From assembly GCF_002994745.2 (NCBI RefSeq), contig NC_037091.1, positions 22,883,789-22,947,788 of the forward strand: a stretch of 64,000 nucleotides of DNA, read 5' to 3'. The position numbers and the translations under genes were made by a program. Positions 45,220-57,877 of this stretch are shown in pieces. Within the stretch, counting starts at the first letter, position 1; every line of letters begins with the position of its first letter. The notes under the pieces are model-generated. The model was not told the DNA's origin. It ran no database searches and saw only the letters and a program-made list of their open reading frames with translations. The DNA is from Rosa chinensis (taxonomy: Eukaryota; Streptophyta; Magnoliopsida; Rosales; Rosaceae).

Positions 45220-46339
45220 CCGCAAGACTCTTTTCTATTTTGTTTTTGTGCAAACAAGGTAAACAGTCCTTGCAACAGTTTAGAGGTACAATTTGGTTAG
45301 ATCCAGAAAGGTATATAATGCTCATCTCGCGGCCATGATATCGTTGAGATAATGAGTTTTTTGCATGTTTTAGATAGTTTAAGGAATGGAGCTTGCTTTT
45401 TCTTTGCAGTTTGATGATCTTAGCATTTTCCTAAAGCTTCTTAAAAAGAAATCTCGGTAGCTTGGTAGTTGGTTAAAGAGTTCCAAGTTTCGAAACTCCT
45501 AATTTATTGGCCAACCTACTATATGGTATTCAACTCCTAGCTTACGTATTGACCTTGGAGGGAGTCTTCCATTTTTAATTCATCCCACTTTGCTGAGTAG
45601 GAAATATCTTTCACCCAAACTAATTGGCCTTTTGGTTTCTTTTCAAGTTTTTTACCAACCCTTGAACTATTTTTATTTTGTGGTGATATCATCACCGAAT
45701 TAAAACTTATCACGTCATGTAAAATTAATTTAATACTTAAAATTTATTTTTTTAATAAAACATCATGATTAACTGTGACAGTTTTATATTGAGTGGTGGT
45801 ATCACCACCAATAAGACAATACTTTGGTGGTGAACAAATTTGAATTTGAACTTCTGACTATGTGATGACACATGGCTATATTAAACCCAACGCAACAAAT
45901 TTAGCTTTTTATTATTTATTTTTTATCTTCTCTCATGTTCTCTCTTCTGTCTTCCTTGGCATCGCTACTTCTCCTCTTCACATGAGAGGATGCTTGTTCA
46001 CGTACCGGCTTTATTTATTTAATTTAATTTAATTTATTATTATTATTATTATTATTTTTTAATTAAAAAAGGGATTAAAATAATAAAAAAGAAAATCTAT
46101 GGCGATTTCGTTTTAATTATTACATCAAAATGATTTTTAAAGAATGAAGGATAAAGTGCACAATTAGGGTATAAGATCTTTACCTGAGAGAGAGAGAGCA
46201 TCATACGCTTCAGAAAAAGTATGGTCTAGAGTACTTGAGAAGGACTTGTATATTATCATCTAAATTAGAAATAAAAGAATCTGTAAATTGCATCGAAATA
46301 TAAATAGGATTGTTAGTGGTTGATTTCGAAATCCTATGT
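45220..46339. other. Intergenic DNA downstream of xylose isomerase
   Basis: AT-rich sequence with a TTA microsatellite near 46036-46056 and a GA tract near 46181-46197. A short GGTGGTGATATCACCACC-type palindrome occurs around 45680-45815 in two broken copies. No gene supported. Confidence 0.4.
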
Positions 46340-46591
46340 TCTATCATCTTTGCTTTTCAACTTATATTTTGTTTGTTTGTTTCTTTCTTTAATTTTCACA
46401 TTATTTCTTTAACTTTATTTATCTTGATTGTTTATGTGATGTTATGTTCTTAGTTTGATTGATTGAGTTAGGATTTAAATTGATTATCAATCCTCAATTG
46501 GAACGACCTCATACTTGCATACTATACTAACGATGATTCGTGCGCTTGCGAGTTTTAATTAAAATTTCACAATAACTTTTTGGCGCCATTG
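46340..46591 (+). repeat. Degenerate Gypsy (Athila-like) LTR end with primer site
   Basis: The segment ends ACGATGATTCGTGCGCTTGC...AATTTCACAATAACTTT and then TGGCGCCATTG (46581-46591). This is the typical join of an Athila-type LTR end and a TGGCGCC primer site. No gag follows; a T run and degenerate sequence follow to 46931. The LTR start is not defined. Confidence 0.5.
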
Positions 46592-46931
46592 TTGTTGTTG
46601 TTTTTTTTTTTTTTTTTTTTAGTTTAGTGCAACCTAATAAAGCCCCAATGCCTATGGACCATGGGCATTGCAAAGCTTTAAAAATGTTTAAAAAGCCCAA
46701 CTTGGCCTGGCCATGAAATATCACAATAGAAGTTAAAGCCCAGCCTGGCCCAACACAAGCCTAAAAAATTAAGGCGGGGCCAGCTCAGCCTGGCCCATTG
46801 ATGATCTCTAGTAATATCATATCAACAAACGCAAGTCTCATGAGCCACCATCTGTTTATATAATTAATGTATGACTAAATTATGTTCAATTTTGTTGTTA
46901 TTGTTGTTGGTGTTTTTATTTTTTAATAAGT

Positions 46932-47108
46932 TGTGTATATTCATCTCTAGTTAGGTACATTTATAGTATGTTTAGGTCTACAAATACAGTTCAGACGATA
47001 GGAGTTACAATAACTATCCTAACTATTACAACAACAAATAATAGAGAAGTCATAAAGGTAAAAGTAGTAGAGGTGAATGTAGTTGGGATAACTTCATGAA
47101 TGCTGACA
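46932..47108 (-). repeat. Short Copia 3' LTR candidate
   Basis: On the minus strand this would run from TGTCAGCATTCATG (47108) to GAATATACACA (46932), with TG...CA ends. A purine-rich stretch (CTTGAGGAAGAG) lies between the RNase H fragment and its start, the expected polypurine tract. No partner LTR is in the window. Confidence 0.5.
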
Positions 47109-47115
47109 CTCTTCC

Positions 47116-47796
47116 TCAAGTTGGTGCATAAATATCTTGAATACCCAACTTGTTAATGCATGAATGAAATCTTTTACTTGACACAGCTTTTGTCAAGATA
47201 TCTGCCAATTGATCTTCAGTTTTCACAAATGGGAAGTCAATACTTCCTCCCTCTAGTCTCTCCTTGATAAAATGTCTATCCACTTCAACATGTTTAGTCC
47301 GATCATGTTGAACGGGATTGTGAAAGGTATAGATAGCTGACTTGTTATCACAGTGTAAACTCATGGACTTCTTAGGTTTGAAACCCAAATCTCTCAACAA
47401 ATTTCTTAGCATTTCACAAACACCATGGGACATGCCTCTGAATTCAACTTCGGCACTTGATCTAGCAACAACTTTTTGTTTCTTGCTACGCCAAGTGACT
47501 AAATTTCCACCAGCAAAAGTGACATATCCAGAAGTGGATCTTTTATCCGATTTAGAACCAGCCTAATCTACATCAATATAGCCTTCAATGTCCAGCTGGC
47601 TATATGCTTAGAGAACATCAACCCTTTACCCCGAGCTGACTTCAAGTATATGAGAATTCGAACAACAGCATCCATATGATCCTCACTCGTTGAGTGCATG
47701 AACTGACTTACCACACTCATTGCATAAGCAATGTCAGGTCGTGTGTTTGATAAGTATATCAATTTTCCTACCAACCTTTGATAGCTTTCTTTATTA
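47116..47796 (-). pseudogene. Truncated Copia RNase H fragment
   Basis: Two minus-strand blocks, 47774-47568 (VGKLIYLSNTRPDIAYAMSV, SEDHMDAVVRILIYLK) and 47433-47116 (SLHCDNKSAIYTFHNPVQHD, RTKHVEVDRHFIKERL, DQLADILTKAVSSKRFHSC), are the linker and RNase H end of a Copia polyprotein. The bases between hold the rest of the RNase H core with stops. The fragment stops abruptly at 47796, where a CACTA-type end begins, so upstream pol was lost or separated by that insertion. Confidence 0.85.
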
Positions 47797-49299
47797 CACT
47801 ACACCAAAAACCTTAACACACAACACTTTTTGCACAACGAAAAAAAAAGTGTTGGGTGATGAAAGAAAGTGAATCAGACAACATAACTTACGTTGTATAA
47901 GGTGGTTAAAATTATGAAGTTTTTATCTAGAAGGTCATTGCACAATGGTTACAAGAATAATCTGTTGTGTGAATAAAAAAAAAAATTGCGGCAGATTTCC
48001 CTTCTAGATGGACTCAAATTTAGCTCCAAATTGTACCCTAGATGCCACTAAATTGTACAACAGTTTAGTTACTTGTGTTGTAGGAGTATACTTGCAAATC
48101 ATCATACAATGATTTTTAATGTGCCTTGTGCAAGTGAGTGGCAAAAATTGGAGAAGTCTCCAAAATGACATTCATTCGCCCCCAAAACAAGCAAATTTGG
48201 CATCAATGGTTTGTCATGCTTGCAACTTCCTACAACATAATGAACTATTTCTGTTGTGTGAATGAAAAATGCCTAGCCTAAGCGCCAAAACTGTCATTTT
48301 GATTGCACGAGCAGGAAATTTCCATCTTTTGTTCCCTTAACTATGTAGCAATTCAGACAACGTAAATGTATCTATATGTTGTCTAAGGAACTAAAAAAAA
48401 GAAAACAAAGGTATTGCTTAATGCCTTGGACAACTGAGGGCACATTTAAACAAAGTTAGTGCCTTAGCTGTTTTTCATGTCTGAGAGAAAAACCCCGAGC
48501 TTTTCTTCACTTCAAGCAAAACCTAGATTTGTGCTCACCAACTTCTCAAAAAACTTAGCATCACAAATCACCATCTTCCCACCATCTTTTAAGTTCGGAT
48601 TAGGTTCGAGTTGGGTTCGATTTGGGGTTTTTCATTCTGCTAAAAATGGGATTGGGTTCTCACCAATCGAGTTGGGGGTTTTTCGTTCTACTGAAAAGAG
48701 GGATTGAGTTATGCGAATGATACGCTCCGTTATGGTCTTAACAGCGTCAAAGCAACCTCACTGGCTTTCACCCAGTCGAATATGCTCACCAATCGGTACT
48801 AGTTTCCTCTTCTCTTTCTCTATGTGTTTGGGTTTGTTTAAATTGAAGATATGCGGTTGATTCTCTAGGGTTTTGTGCTTGTTTATTTGCTGGGTTTCAG
48901 GCAAAGAAGACGCAAGAGGAGATGGAGAGGAGAATCTTGGCTTGTGGTATGAGTCTTTCTCTTTTCTTATAATTGAAAAGGAGGTTCCATTTGATTTCAT
49001 AACCTCTCGATCTCTTCTCTCAAGACGCCCAACACTCACAGCTCCCCATCTCTCTCGTGAAATCTCCGTCCTCTTCATCCTTTCCCACATGGCTAAAAGC
49101 ACCAGTCGATGTTGATGTCGAAGCCAAAGCCTATCCTCCAGTGATTCCGGTGGATAGATACTTTCTCATCTCTCCCTTCATCTTCTTTGCATTTCACTTT
49201 TTGGTGTTTCTCTCAGATTGGGGATGAACATGCTTCGCTTTGATATGCCAATTATATTTTTGGGCTTTTGATGTTCATAGTTTTCTGCAGGTTATTGAG
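47797..49299 (+). mobile_element. CACTA-like element, left end and exon-like interior
   Basis: 47797 begins CACTACACCAAAAACC, followed by subterminal copies of ACAAC and GTTGTGTGAA motifs in both orientations (47815-48415). From 48477 the sequence becomes gene-like (pyrimidine-rich leader, GGTTTCAG acceptor near 48893). No matching right terminus was found, and the segment gives way to an LTR at 49300. Right boundary uncertain. Confidence 0.45.
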
Positions 49300-49537
49300 T
49301 GTTAGGATCCCCAGGATCCACGCCCAGAATTGACATGGTTGCAAAAGAGAAAGAAGGAAAACAAGAGGAAAAAACTAAGCAAATAAAACTGATTCAATAA
49401 TTTGATATCTCCATACAATTCTTATTATTAGCTATTTAAGCAGAGAAATACTCTAGAGGTAGCGGACTCATGTAAGGAAAAGCCCAAATATGCCCAAACA
49501 ACAATGATGGCCCATGTACAAAGATAGAGTCGTAACA
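49300..49537 (-). repeat. LTR (238 bp) of an unidentified retrotransposon
   Basis: On the minus strand the segment runs TGTTACGACTC...GGGGATCCTAACA, with TG...CA ends. A purine tract (GAGCGGGTGGAAA) lies directly upstream at 49538-49550, marking it as a 3' LTR. Its internal neighbour continues to about 50141. Confidence 0.6.
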
Positions 49538-50141
49538 TTTCCACCCGCTCAAAGAACAGGCTTGACCTCAAGCCTGAAATGTCTTCCAACTTCCACAAGT
49601 GACGTTGTACTGTGGAATTTGATGGCTCATACCAGTGATCATAGCAATACCTGTTAAAGGTTGATCATTGATGTACCTGTCAACCTCAATACCGAGCTGA
49701 ACAAATGATGCAACAATGGTACTCATTGCATGTGTGACAGATCAGCAGTGCACCAAGAATCAGAAAGGTGGCAAGTGAAAAGGGCATCCACCCAAATAGC
49801 CAAGCTTGAGAGGCTTGATCTATGTCAGTCAGTACCTTAGCTAGTCTCCCTGCTTCATCATCCAAGTCATTACCCAAGCTAGTATCAATTACCATAGCTT
49901 TGAGTTGCTTATGATCTTTTGTTTTTGTGACAGATCCATTACTATAGCCTCCTTCATAAATCTTCATCAAACACAAAGTAAAGTAAGTACAATTTGTCGC
50001 TAGAACCTTGCGATTCTTCACATATATTTATGCAATGCTATAGAACGTAGGACTATGCTGTGAAGTTTTAACCCATTTAGCATCCAACTACATGTTTAAG
50101 CTACCAAAAGATGATGTCTAGACCAATAGAAAGTCAACCAT
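49538..50141 (-). other. Internal remnant beside the 238-bp LTR
   Basis: A minus-strand frame at 50021-49686 (111 residues) contains a hydrophobic stretch (PFSLATFLILGALLICHTC) that could span a membrane. I do not recognise it. The rest is non-coding. It is cut by the CACTA-like end at 50142. Confidence 0.35.
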
Positions 50142-53100
50142 CACTACTAGAATTATGTTAATAGACATCACATGTTTTAAATCGGTCAGACTTGCACACG
50201 ATGTAAAAAAGTAATCTAACATCGTTTTACGAAAATACCGATTTAAATGTATATCATTAACATCGGTTCTTAAAATGACCAGTGTTAAAAGTTTTGTTTG
50301 AAAATTTGCTGGAACCCAGTTTTGCAAAAAGCGCTAAGTTTTTAAGTGAAATGAAGAAGCGGGGACTAAAACTCAAAACTTTCACACTTAGAAAAAAATT
50401 GCGCCCGACCCCAGAACTGAACACAAACCCTAAGCTCAGTCTCGACCTCCATTCTCAACCCAGACTCGAGCTCCTCCTAAACTCGAGCTCCAATCCTCCT
50501 CCTCCTCCTCACCATCACAATCCTCCCTCCTCCATTCTTAGGCGGAATCTGAAGCCCCGAGATCCCGACCTCGATCTAAAATTGAAGTAACAGCTCTGAA
50601 TCTTGAGCCCGGCCTCGATTTGAGATTGTCAGTGTCGAAGAAATTAAAGAGGCTCGGAATCTTGAGCTCCCTCTCCACCTTGCTCTGGTCTTCTCCGCCC
50701 TCTGCTCCTCAACCCGCCGATTCAATCTCTGATCATGAAGACAACGGCTTACCAGAGGCTAGAATTTGGGGTCGCTGACGGTCTCCGTCAAACCCTTGCC
50801 GTCCGATTTGGTTAAAAAGTTTTTCTTCTAGCTCCTGAAGGACGTCGACGACTGTAACGATAATAACATCCTCACCGAAACCTAGACCTAAGAATCTGCT
50901 GCTTGACCAGAAACAATAGAGCCTCAAGATTGGCGATGGGATCAGTCAGTCTTTCGCTTTCTTTTGCAAGTTTTTATGTCAAAGACGGTCACTCTTTGTT
51001 ACCAGGAGCCGGAGATTTTGCTTGGGTCCATAGATTACTTGACTTGGCGGACATTTGGGCCCTCAGCTGCATCTTCGGTACTTTCAATTTCCTTTCATAC
51101 TTTTTCTTAATTCAGTTGAGATTTTAATGGTTCAATTAGTTGATTGAGTGTTTTGTGTAATTTGAAATTGAATATTGTAGCTGAGATGGTTACCGGGGAT
51201 GTACTATTTATTGGAAGTACTAAGATTCTCCCAGGTAGGGCTTTGGGGATTTGGATAAAAACAATTTATTTACTGGGATTTATAGCTTTCTAGCATATGG
51301 GTTCTACATGAAGCCCAACATTCTTCATGGAACTTGTTCTTAACAAAACATTAAGAACTTGTTCTACAGAGAATTTAGACCCTTCTCTCAGAAAAAAAGA
51401 AGAGAGATTTCTATCTCAGAGAAAGAGAGAGAGAGAGAGAGATTGGAGATCGTGTCAGATCGGGAACAGAGACCTGTAAGAGAAATCTCTAACATTCTTG
51501 GTGTTCTGTTCTGTGTTTGTTTTTGGGATTTCTGCAATGTTGGTATAGTTTCCAGTGCAAAGCTTGGAGCTTTGAGGGTGTTTGTAATTTTTGTCTAATG
51601 GGTATATCTTTGTTCTGCTAATGGTGGCTATTAAACTACTATTAAAGAAGTTAAAATGGAGAACATAACTACTATTAAACTATTAATAGACTTACAATCT
51701 AAAGATGGAACTATTGTCAATGAGTCTGATACTTGTTCTTGAGTCTCATTGAGCTTATTGTTGCCTCTTCCTGACTTGATTTAGTGCAAGTGTTATAGAT
51801 GCGTTGTCCACCAAACTAACAGTCTGGGGAATTTGTTTTGATGTGTTGGTTAAATGAGTTGTGATCTTATTGGATGGTAGATTTGTATTATTATGGAGCT
51901 TTTGTCCTTTTTTTTGGAGTTGTGGACTTTGTCCTTTGAAACATACAAAGTCTTGGGTTCATTATCTTCTTTAGGATGAATTAGGAACTCATGAATTCTC
52001 ATCATAATACATTGCTGAGATGTAGGTCTTCTTTGTTTGCTTTGACTATGTGGCTCAACAGCAAAGGTGAACTACGGCATGCCCTTGGCGAATGTTGATT
52101 GGCTACATGGTGGGGCTGAGTCACTTCTCACTCTAACCAACATATTCATTGTGTTGGGGTTGAGAGAAGCTATGAGGAAAGCTAAAGCAAATGAAGGAAC
52201 TTCAGATCCTGTTCCAGGGTTGAAAGAGGAGAAGAAAACTTCTGTTAAGGTGCACGAGACCAAGAACTTCTGTTTAAATTTATGCTCCATTCTTGCCTCA
52301 CATGACCAAGAAATTGTAGGTGTCTATTCTATTGAATCATCTTTCTATAGCTTACTACACTCATATTAACTATGTTGCATTTCATGTGTTCCTCTTTTAT
52401 TTCATTCATTTTTTAATAGCTCTGTTTTTGGTCCTGCAGCAGAACGGGGTTGGCCAACTCTTGCTTCAGCTATGAGCAACCTCACTCTGGCTTTTACATT
52501 CATACTTGCCATCATCTTCAGGTTAATATCACTTGCTTTTCTTATAATTTTTGTGAACATGGACCATAGAATCATTATATCTTCTTTTTGGTTTAGTGAC
52601 TGCCGCCAACTAATAGACCAGAGCTTCTAATTTAGCTTACTGTTTTATTATTTGATTGATTAAAACAGATATTTTTTATGCATTAGTTCTTGTTTCTCTT
52701 ATTGTAAGCAGCTTTTAATGTAATTGGGTGTGCATTTGTGGATGCCTCAATTAATAGGATGGAAAGGATGAGGAGATCATGTGAATCATATTAGCACCAC
52801 ATGCTAGTGGCTGGGCTTTATTCTTTACTGGCGGAAACGTATACAGGGAATCAAAGTCAATTCCCTCTTCTGCTAGATAGTCAATTGTATTAAAGGGGTG
52901 GGGGTAAAAAATATATTTTCCATGGCTTATTACTTTTAGTGTGCAGTAACTAAACATATATGCTTAAAAAGGATAAATATAAAAGAGGGAAGGATTTTTA
53001 TTTGGCTTTTACGCTTTTGTAACTGAATTATGTTTTGCTTATGTTCTAATAGAAGTTTTAGTGGGTGTTATCCTTTGAAATAAGTAATTAGTCAGATAAT

Positions 53101-54310
53101 GGGTTAAAAGTCTCGACTTCACATTATTCATGAGTTATGTAAGTATTGAGGATTAAAGCCCAAGAATTCTTGGAAAGAAGAATATCAAACAAGTTTAATT
53201 AACAATTGTTCGATTTGGGAGCATTTAGAAGGCTATGTAAATTGCATTGTCAACTGCATACAAGGTTACTATACATTGTAAACTGCAATTTTCTTTCATG
53301 TGCTATAACATGCAGGTAGATGACATTTTGACTTGATTTGAATTGATTCTTTTGCAGCTGCCTGGTCCAGTTTCGAAGCTTCTGAAGAACTAGTGTTGAT
53401 CCTGGAGCGTGCTTCTATTTCGGTAACCCAAACACCTTATATGTTCTTTTATACATTTTTAGTGGTCAGTAAAGACGCGCAAATCATATAGCCAAGCTCA
53501 AATTGACGAGGTGCGCATTGAAGTGGTTGATTATATGCAGAGTTTGGTTTAAGACTTTTGGCTACTAACATGATTTTGATAAAGGCTAATTTTTGCTTTG
53601 AAGGAAAGTTTGGTGTATATATGTAGAACTGATGTAGTTGGTTGCTAATATGTGTATGGGCTAGCCTTTGTAGGTTTTGGGGTTTTATTTTGTGAATTAT
53701 GTAGAATCATGAATCAAGATGAGAAAATTAATGGAAAGCCCCATTTTTTGGATGATGATAAATGTATTTCTAGATCTTTTCCAACCACCACCAGCTAGAT
53801 GATTATTTGCACATCATTCTTATATATATGAACTGATGTATATAAATGGGGAACAAAACACTAATGTCAAAGAAAACGATGTCAATTCAGAGATTAGAAA
53901 TCAGTACCTAAAACTGGACTGATGTCTCATCATTATCAACATATTGAAATGTCACCTCAAAATCGATGTACACAAAACCAATGCACATCGATATCTAAGC
54001 ACCAAACCGTTATCTACTGTCAACGTACAAATCAGTTGTTATAAATTAAACCCATTTACCATGAAATACAGGACATAGGTGTTCAAAAATAGAAGTGATG
54101 TCTACAAACAAGAAACACATCAGTTTATTTGAAAAGAAACGATGTACGACAAACCAGTAAACATCGTATAAAAAACACGATGTACACAAAGGTATATACA
54201 TCGTTCTCAAGAGAATAAGATGGTAACATGCACGTAAAAATGGACACGAACAAACAAAATTTTTGGGTGACTGATGTCTACGAGAGTGTTAGACATCATT
54301 TCTGAAATTG
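50142..54310 (+). mobile_element. CACTA-like element with exon-like interior, right end lost
   Basis: 50142 begins CACTACTAGAATTATG. Subterminal ACATCG/CGATGT-type motifs occur at both sides (50155-50290 and 53860-54310), as expected of one element. No intact inverted end is seen on the right. Inside, 50390-53420 looks transcribed: a Pro/His/Leu leader, open blocks near 51180-51235 (AEMVTGDVLFIGSTKILP) and 52067-52250 (NYGMPLANVDWLHGGAESLL), and splice-like junctions. I do not recognise the protein; host gene capture is plausible. A GA microsatellite is at 51422-51442. Confidence 0.5.
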
Positions 54311-55730
54311 TAATCAATTTAAATGTTCACTTTTAGACAATAATAGATTGTTGTATCTCATGTTCAAGGGTGTTTTGGTAAAAATAAGGAGGTCTACTTA
54401 GCTTTTCAAGTATTCTAAAAAGTAAATTAGAGGTGTACTAAGTATGGGAGGTCCAAATAGCAAACTGTAATTGTGAATTTAATTTTTCTCTTTCCCTACT
54501 TGTGGTTGTTACTTAAATGACTTTTTTTAAATGACAGACTTTTTGAAAAGTCCACAGACTCTTTAAAAAGTTGATAGACTGTTATGGATTTCTTAAAACC
54601 ATTGATTTTAGCAACATACTTTTATTGATTCATGAAAATCTATATACTTTATTATGAATGACTTCTACAGATTTCCTATGATGTACAAAATATAAAAAAA
54701 AAAAACAAATGCAGCCCAAACACAAAACAAAATAATAACTTGTTGTCTCTTCAATGCTCCAGTATCTTCTAATAGAAATTGACTCAAATAAATGATTGTT
54801 AGTCTGTCTAGCGAGTTTGTTCTCATTCCTAATCTCCCAACAACATAAATATACAATCTATAGATCACTTGATATTTATGGTTAGTTATTCTCATCAATT
54901 TTGTTTTCGCCAATTAACATATATTGTAGCAATATTGGTCAATGTCTTGATCTATAATCAATCAATTGAAATTCAATTGTTCAACCTTTTTTTTTAAACC
55001 ATAATATAAATTCAAATTAATGAGAATAATTAATTAATAAGATAATAATTAATTAATAAGATAAAATTTAGTATGATTCAAGGTCTTAGGGTTAGACCAC
55101 AATATTTGAGTTTTAGGGTTTCATAAATAATTTTCATTGCTATTAGGGTTCGAAGTATCACAATTGAAAAAAAAATAAAAAAAATCACATTCAATAACTA
55201 CAATGAACATGTTGGGTATCAAAAAAGGTTGATATCATAATAGATTAGAGAAAAGACAAAAAATTAAGAAAGAAAGATGATGAAGGACAAACTTCTTCAT
55301 GCGTAGAGAGAAGAACTTTGATAGACCTTTTTTTTTTTTTTGAAGAGGAAACTTTGATAGACTTTTTGAAATCTTTGGTCTGGAGGCTGGAAAATTATTG
55401 GAGTTTGGTATGTATAGTTAACACTACAAAGTCCATGATTATCCATGATTTTCTAATTCCATAAGTATGAATGATATTTTGAATACCTCTTTACTTTTAT
55501 TCATTTTTAAAAGTCCTAATTGAATACCCCTAGATTTTGGTGGAATTCATGAAGTCTTTAAAAATCCTAATTGAATACCTCAAGACTTTCATGGATTGTT
55601 AAAAGTTTATATTGAATACACCCAGACTTTTAAATTCCATAGATTTCTTTAAAAGTTCCACTAATTCCATATACAATACACCCCCCTAATGTCAAGGTAG
55701 GACCTGCAAGATTTCATTGATTATTTCTTA
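54311..55730. other. AT-rich DNA with an eroded MITE
   Basis: Repeated fragments such as TTGAATACCCCTAGA and AAAAGTC resemble the interior and the end (ACACCCCCC|TAA at 55686) of the MITE at 55731. The left end is not clear. No coding region. Confidence 0.4.
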
Positions 55731-57874
55731 GGGGGGTGTATTCATTTAAGAGTCTACAAGATTTTTTTGTATTTTAAAAGTCTATGGATATTCAATTGAG
55801 ATTTTAAACAGTCTGTTAAAATCTTAATGTATTCAATTAAGATTTAAAATTATCCACTCAAATCTGCTCATATTATGCATTGATGTTTAGTTAGGGTTAG
55901 AACGCGCCTCACGCGCCAAGGAAAAGAAATCAGATCTCGTGGTTGGCTCTCCCGGCAGTCGTAGCCGGCGAATCTGCCGCTGCATCTCGATCCGGGAGGG
56001 GCTCTTTGCTTTCTTCTTAGTTTCTCTAGAGTGATTCGCGGGCTTCCATATTGGTGGGGTGTGGTCGGAGTCGGCTGGGTTCATGGTGGCGTGGTTCGGA
56101 GATCGTACGTTTCCATGGCAAGGCAAGGATGGAAGGATGATGCTGGGGGATCGTGGTCACGGCAGAGCAGATCTTCTCTGTCCAGATCAGTCCGATCTAG
56201 ATTGGGTCTCTTCAAACCGATCTGGGAATGGGTTTGTTCGAATGGGCTGGCGTGGTTCCATGGTTCGGACGGGAGGATGGCCTGATGATGGCGGCGATTC
56301 GTCAAGGATGATGGCTGCTGTTGGCTGTTGGACTTCGGGGTGGGCAAATTGATCTCAATCGGTGATACTGGGTGAACGTAGGTGAGGCGCAGCGATGAAG
56401 TCGTACTTGCCGGCGGTGATCGATGTCAATGAAGCACCGGAAATTTGGGCTGTGGATTGGGCGTCGTTTTGCTGCTTGTTGGGATGGGGTTGTATTTTTG
56501 GGTCCTTGTTGGTGGGCCACTATTATTAGTATTTTAGGACTTGGTTTTTTTTTTTTGGTTGGTAATAAGGCACTACAGGATGTGGCAATGACAATCTTCC
56601 CTTTGGCCTTCTAGTGGGACATTCCTTTCTGGTTTTGGGTCAGCGAAATGTCTGGCAATGCCATAGACGAGCATTTTGGCCTTCTAGTGGGTCTTTCCTG
56701 TCTGGTTTTGGGTTGGAGACGATGGCTTTTTGGAGTAGTGGTGAATTGACGGTGTTGAAATAGGGTGGTGACGGTGTTGGGTTCATTTTAGTCCCAAGTC
56801 TGCATGTCCGACAATCCTTTTGGTTGGGTTTAGGTCACAATGAGTGTTGGCTTGGTCGATCAAAAGCTAGTCTGGTGGACTCTGGGTGGTGAGTTAGTAT
56901 CGACACCCGTGAGTTGTCTAGTTTCAGGGTTCTTTTTGGCTAGATGAGAGGTGAGATGTCAAAGATTCACTGCTCCTGCGTTTGTTGTCTTTGCCATATA
57001 GTTGTAGTGTAAGATTTGAGTCTGTCATTATAGAGTTCCAGTGTGAAGTCTAGTGGCCATTTCTGTTGTAGAGATGTTGCCCAAACTCGTTGTAAGCAGT
57101 TCATTATTAATGACGTTCTTCTTGATAAAAAAAAAATCTGCTCATATTCAGAAGTATACGGATTTTTAAGGATTTCATTAAATATTAGATTTTGGAGGAT
57201 TTTATAATGCCTTTTATACTAAATAATCCAATCACTTCCCAAGAGATTTTGATGGATTCTATCTCACTCAAAAAATGAAGAAGCACTTGACCAAAATTTT
57301 TTTTTAAAAAAAATGAAGAAGCAGCCCTCAATAGGTGACACTCATCCATTTTACCTTAGACCTATTTTCCCACTATCATCCTCTGCCTCTGCTCTCATCT
57401 AATAATTTTTTTTTTTTATCACTGTAGCTCTAGAGGAAGCCTTAATCCTTCTAGCTAATTAAGCTCACTTCCAATGATATTGTTAAGGTGATATATACAC
57501 ACATGTTTCTTTTGTAAATTAGATATGAAATAAATTATGTCATAATTTTTTGTGTAACATTTTGGCCGTTTAGTTTTCTCTAATTGTTCATATATCATTA
57601 TACACAACATAAACAATGGTAGATTGCCATACTTTTTTGTCATTGATATAGCATTCTAGTTGAATCCATACATCCATTGCTTAAATATAAAAAAAAAAAT
57701 TAACCTACCAAAGACATCATAAAAACTTATAAAATCTAAACAAATACTAGTAAATCAATCCATTAGAATCAATCAGAGTCCATATAGAATTTAAACAATC
57801 CATGGATTAAGTAAATCCATTGATTATAAAAACTCAAACTAAATCTTCTAAAATCTGAATTGAATACACTCCCC
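55731..57874. mobile_element. MITE with TTA target repeat, split by a LINE copy
   Basis: The left end GGGGGGTGTATTCA and the minus-strand right end GGGGAGTGTATTCA are inverted repeats, flanked by TTA (55728-55730 and 57875-57877). Without the nested insertion (55875-57148) it would be about 870 bp of AT-rich, non-coding DNA. TTA duplication suggests a PIF/Harbinger-type element. Confidence 0.7.
55875..57134 (+). mobile_element. LINE-derived insertion, no ORF, with A tail and 14-bp target repeat
   Basis: A perfect repeat AATCTGCTCATATT flanks it (55861-55874 and 57135-57148) and the insert ends in an A run at 57127. It is 1.26 kb, starts GC-rich (GCGCCTCACGCGCC), and ends TTATTAATGACGTTCTTCTTG before the A tail, like plant LINE 3' ends. 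No reverse transcriptase or endonuclease is encoded. Size and layout parallel the insertion at 33532-34731. Confidence 0.82.
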
Positions 57875-57877
57875 TTA

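Noticed and set aside
45670..45840. GGTGGTGATATCACCACC-like palindrome as an operator
   Set aside because: Two loose, broken copies in AT-rich intergenic plant DNA; no gene or conserved spacing to support a regulatory site.
52067..52369. Independent small host gene
   Set aside because: The open block continues upstream of the ATG and lies between CACTA-type subterminal repeats; it looks like part of a captured, spliced fragment, and I recognise no family.
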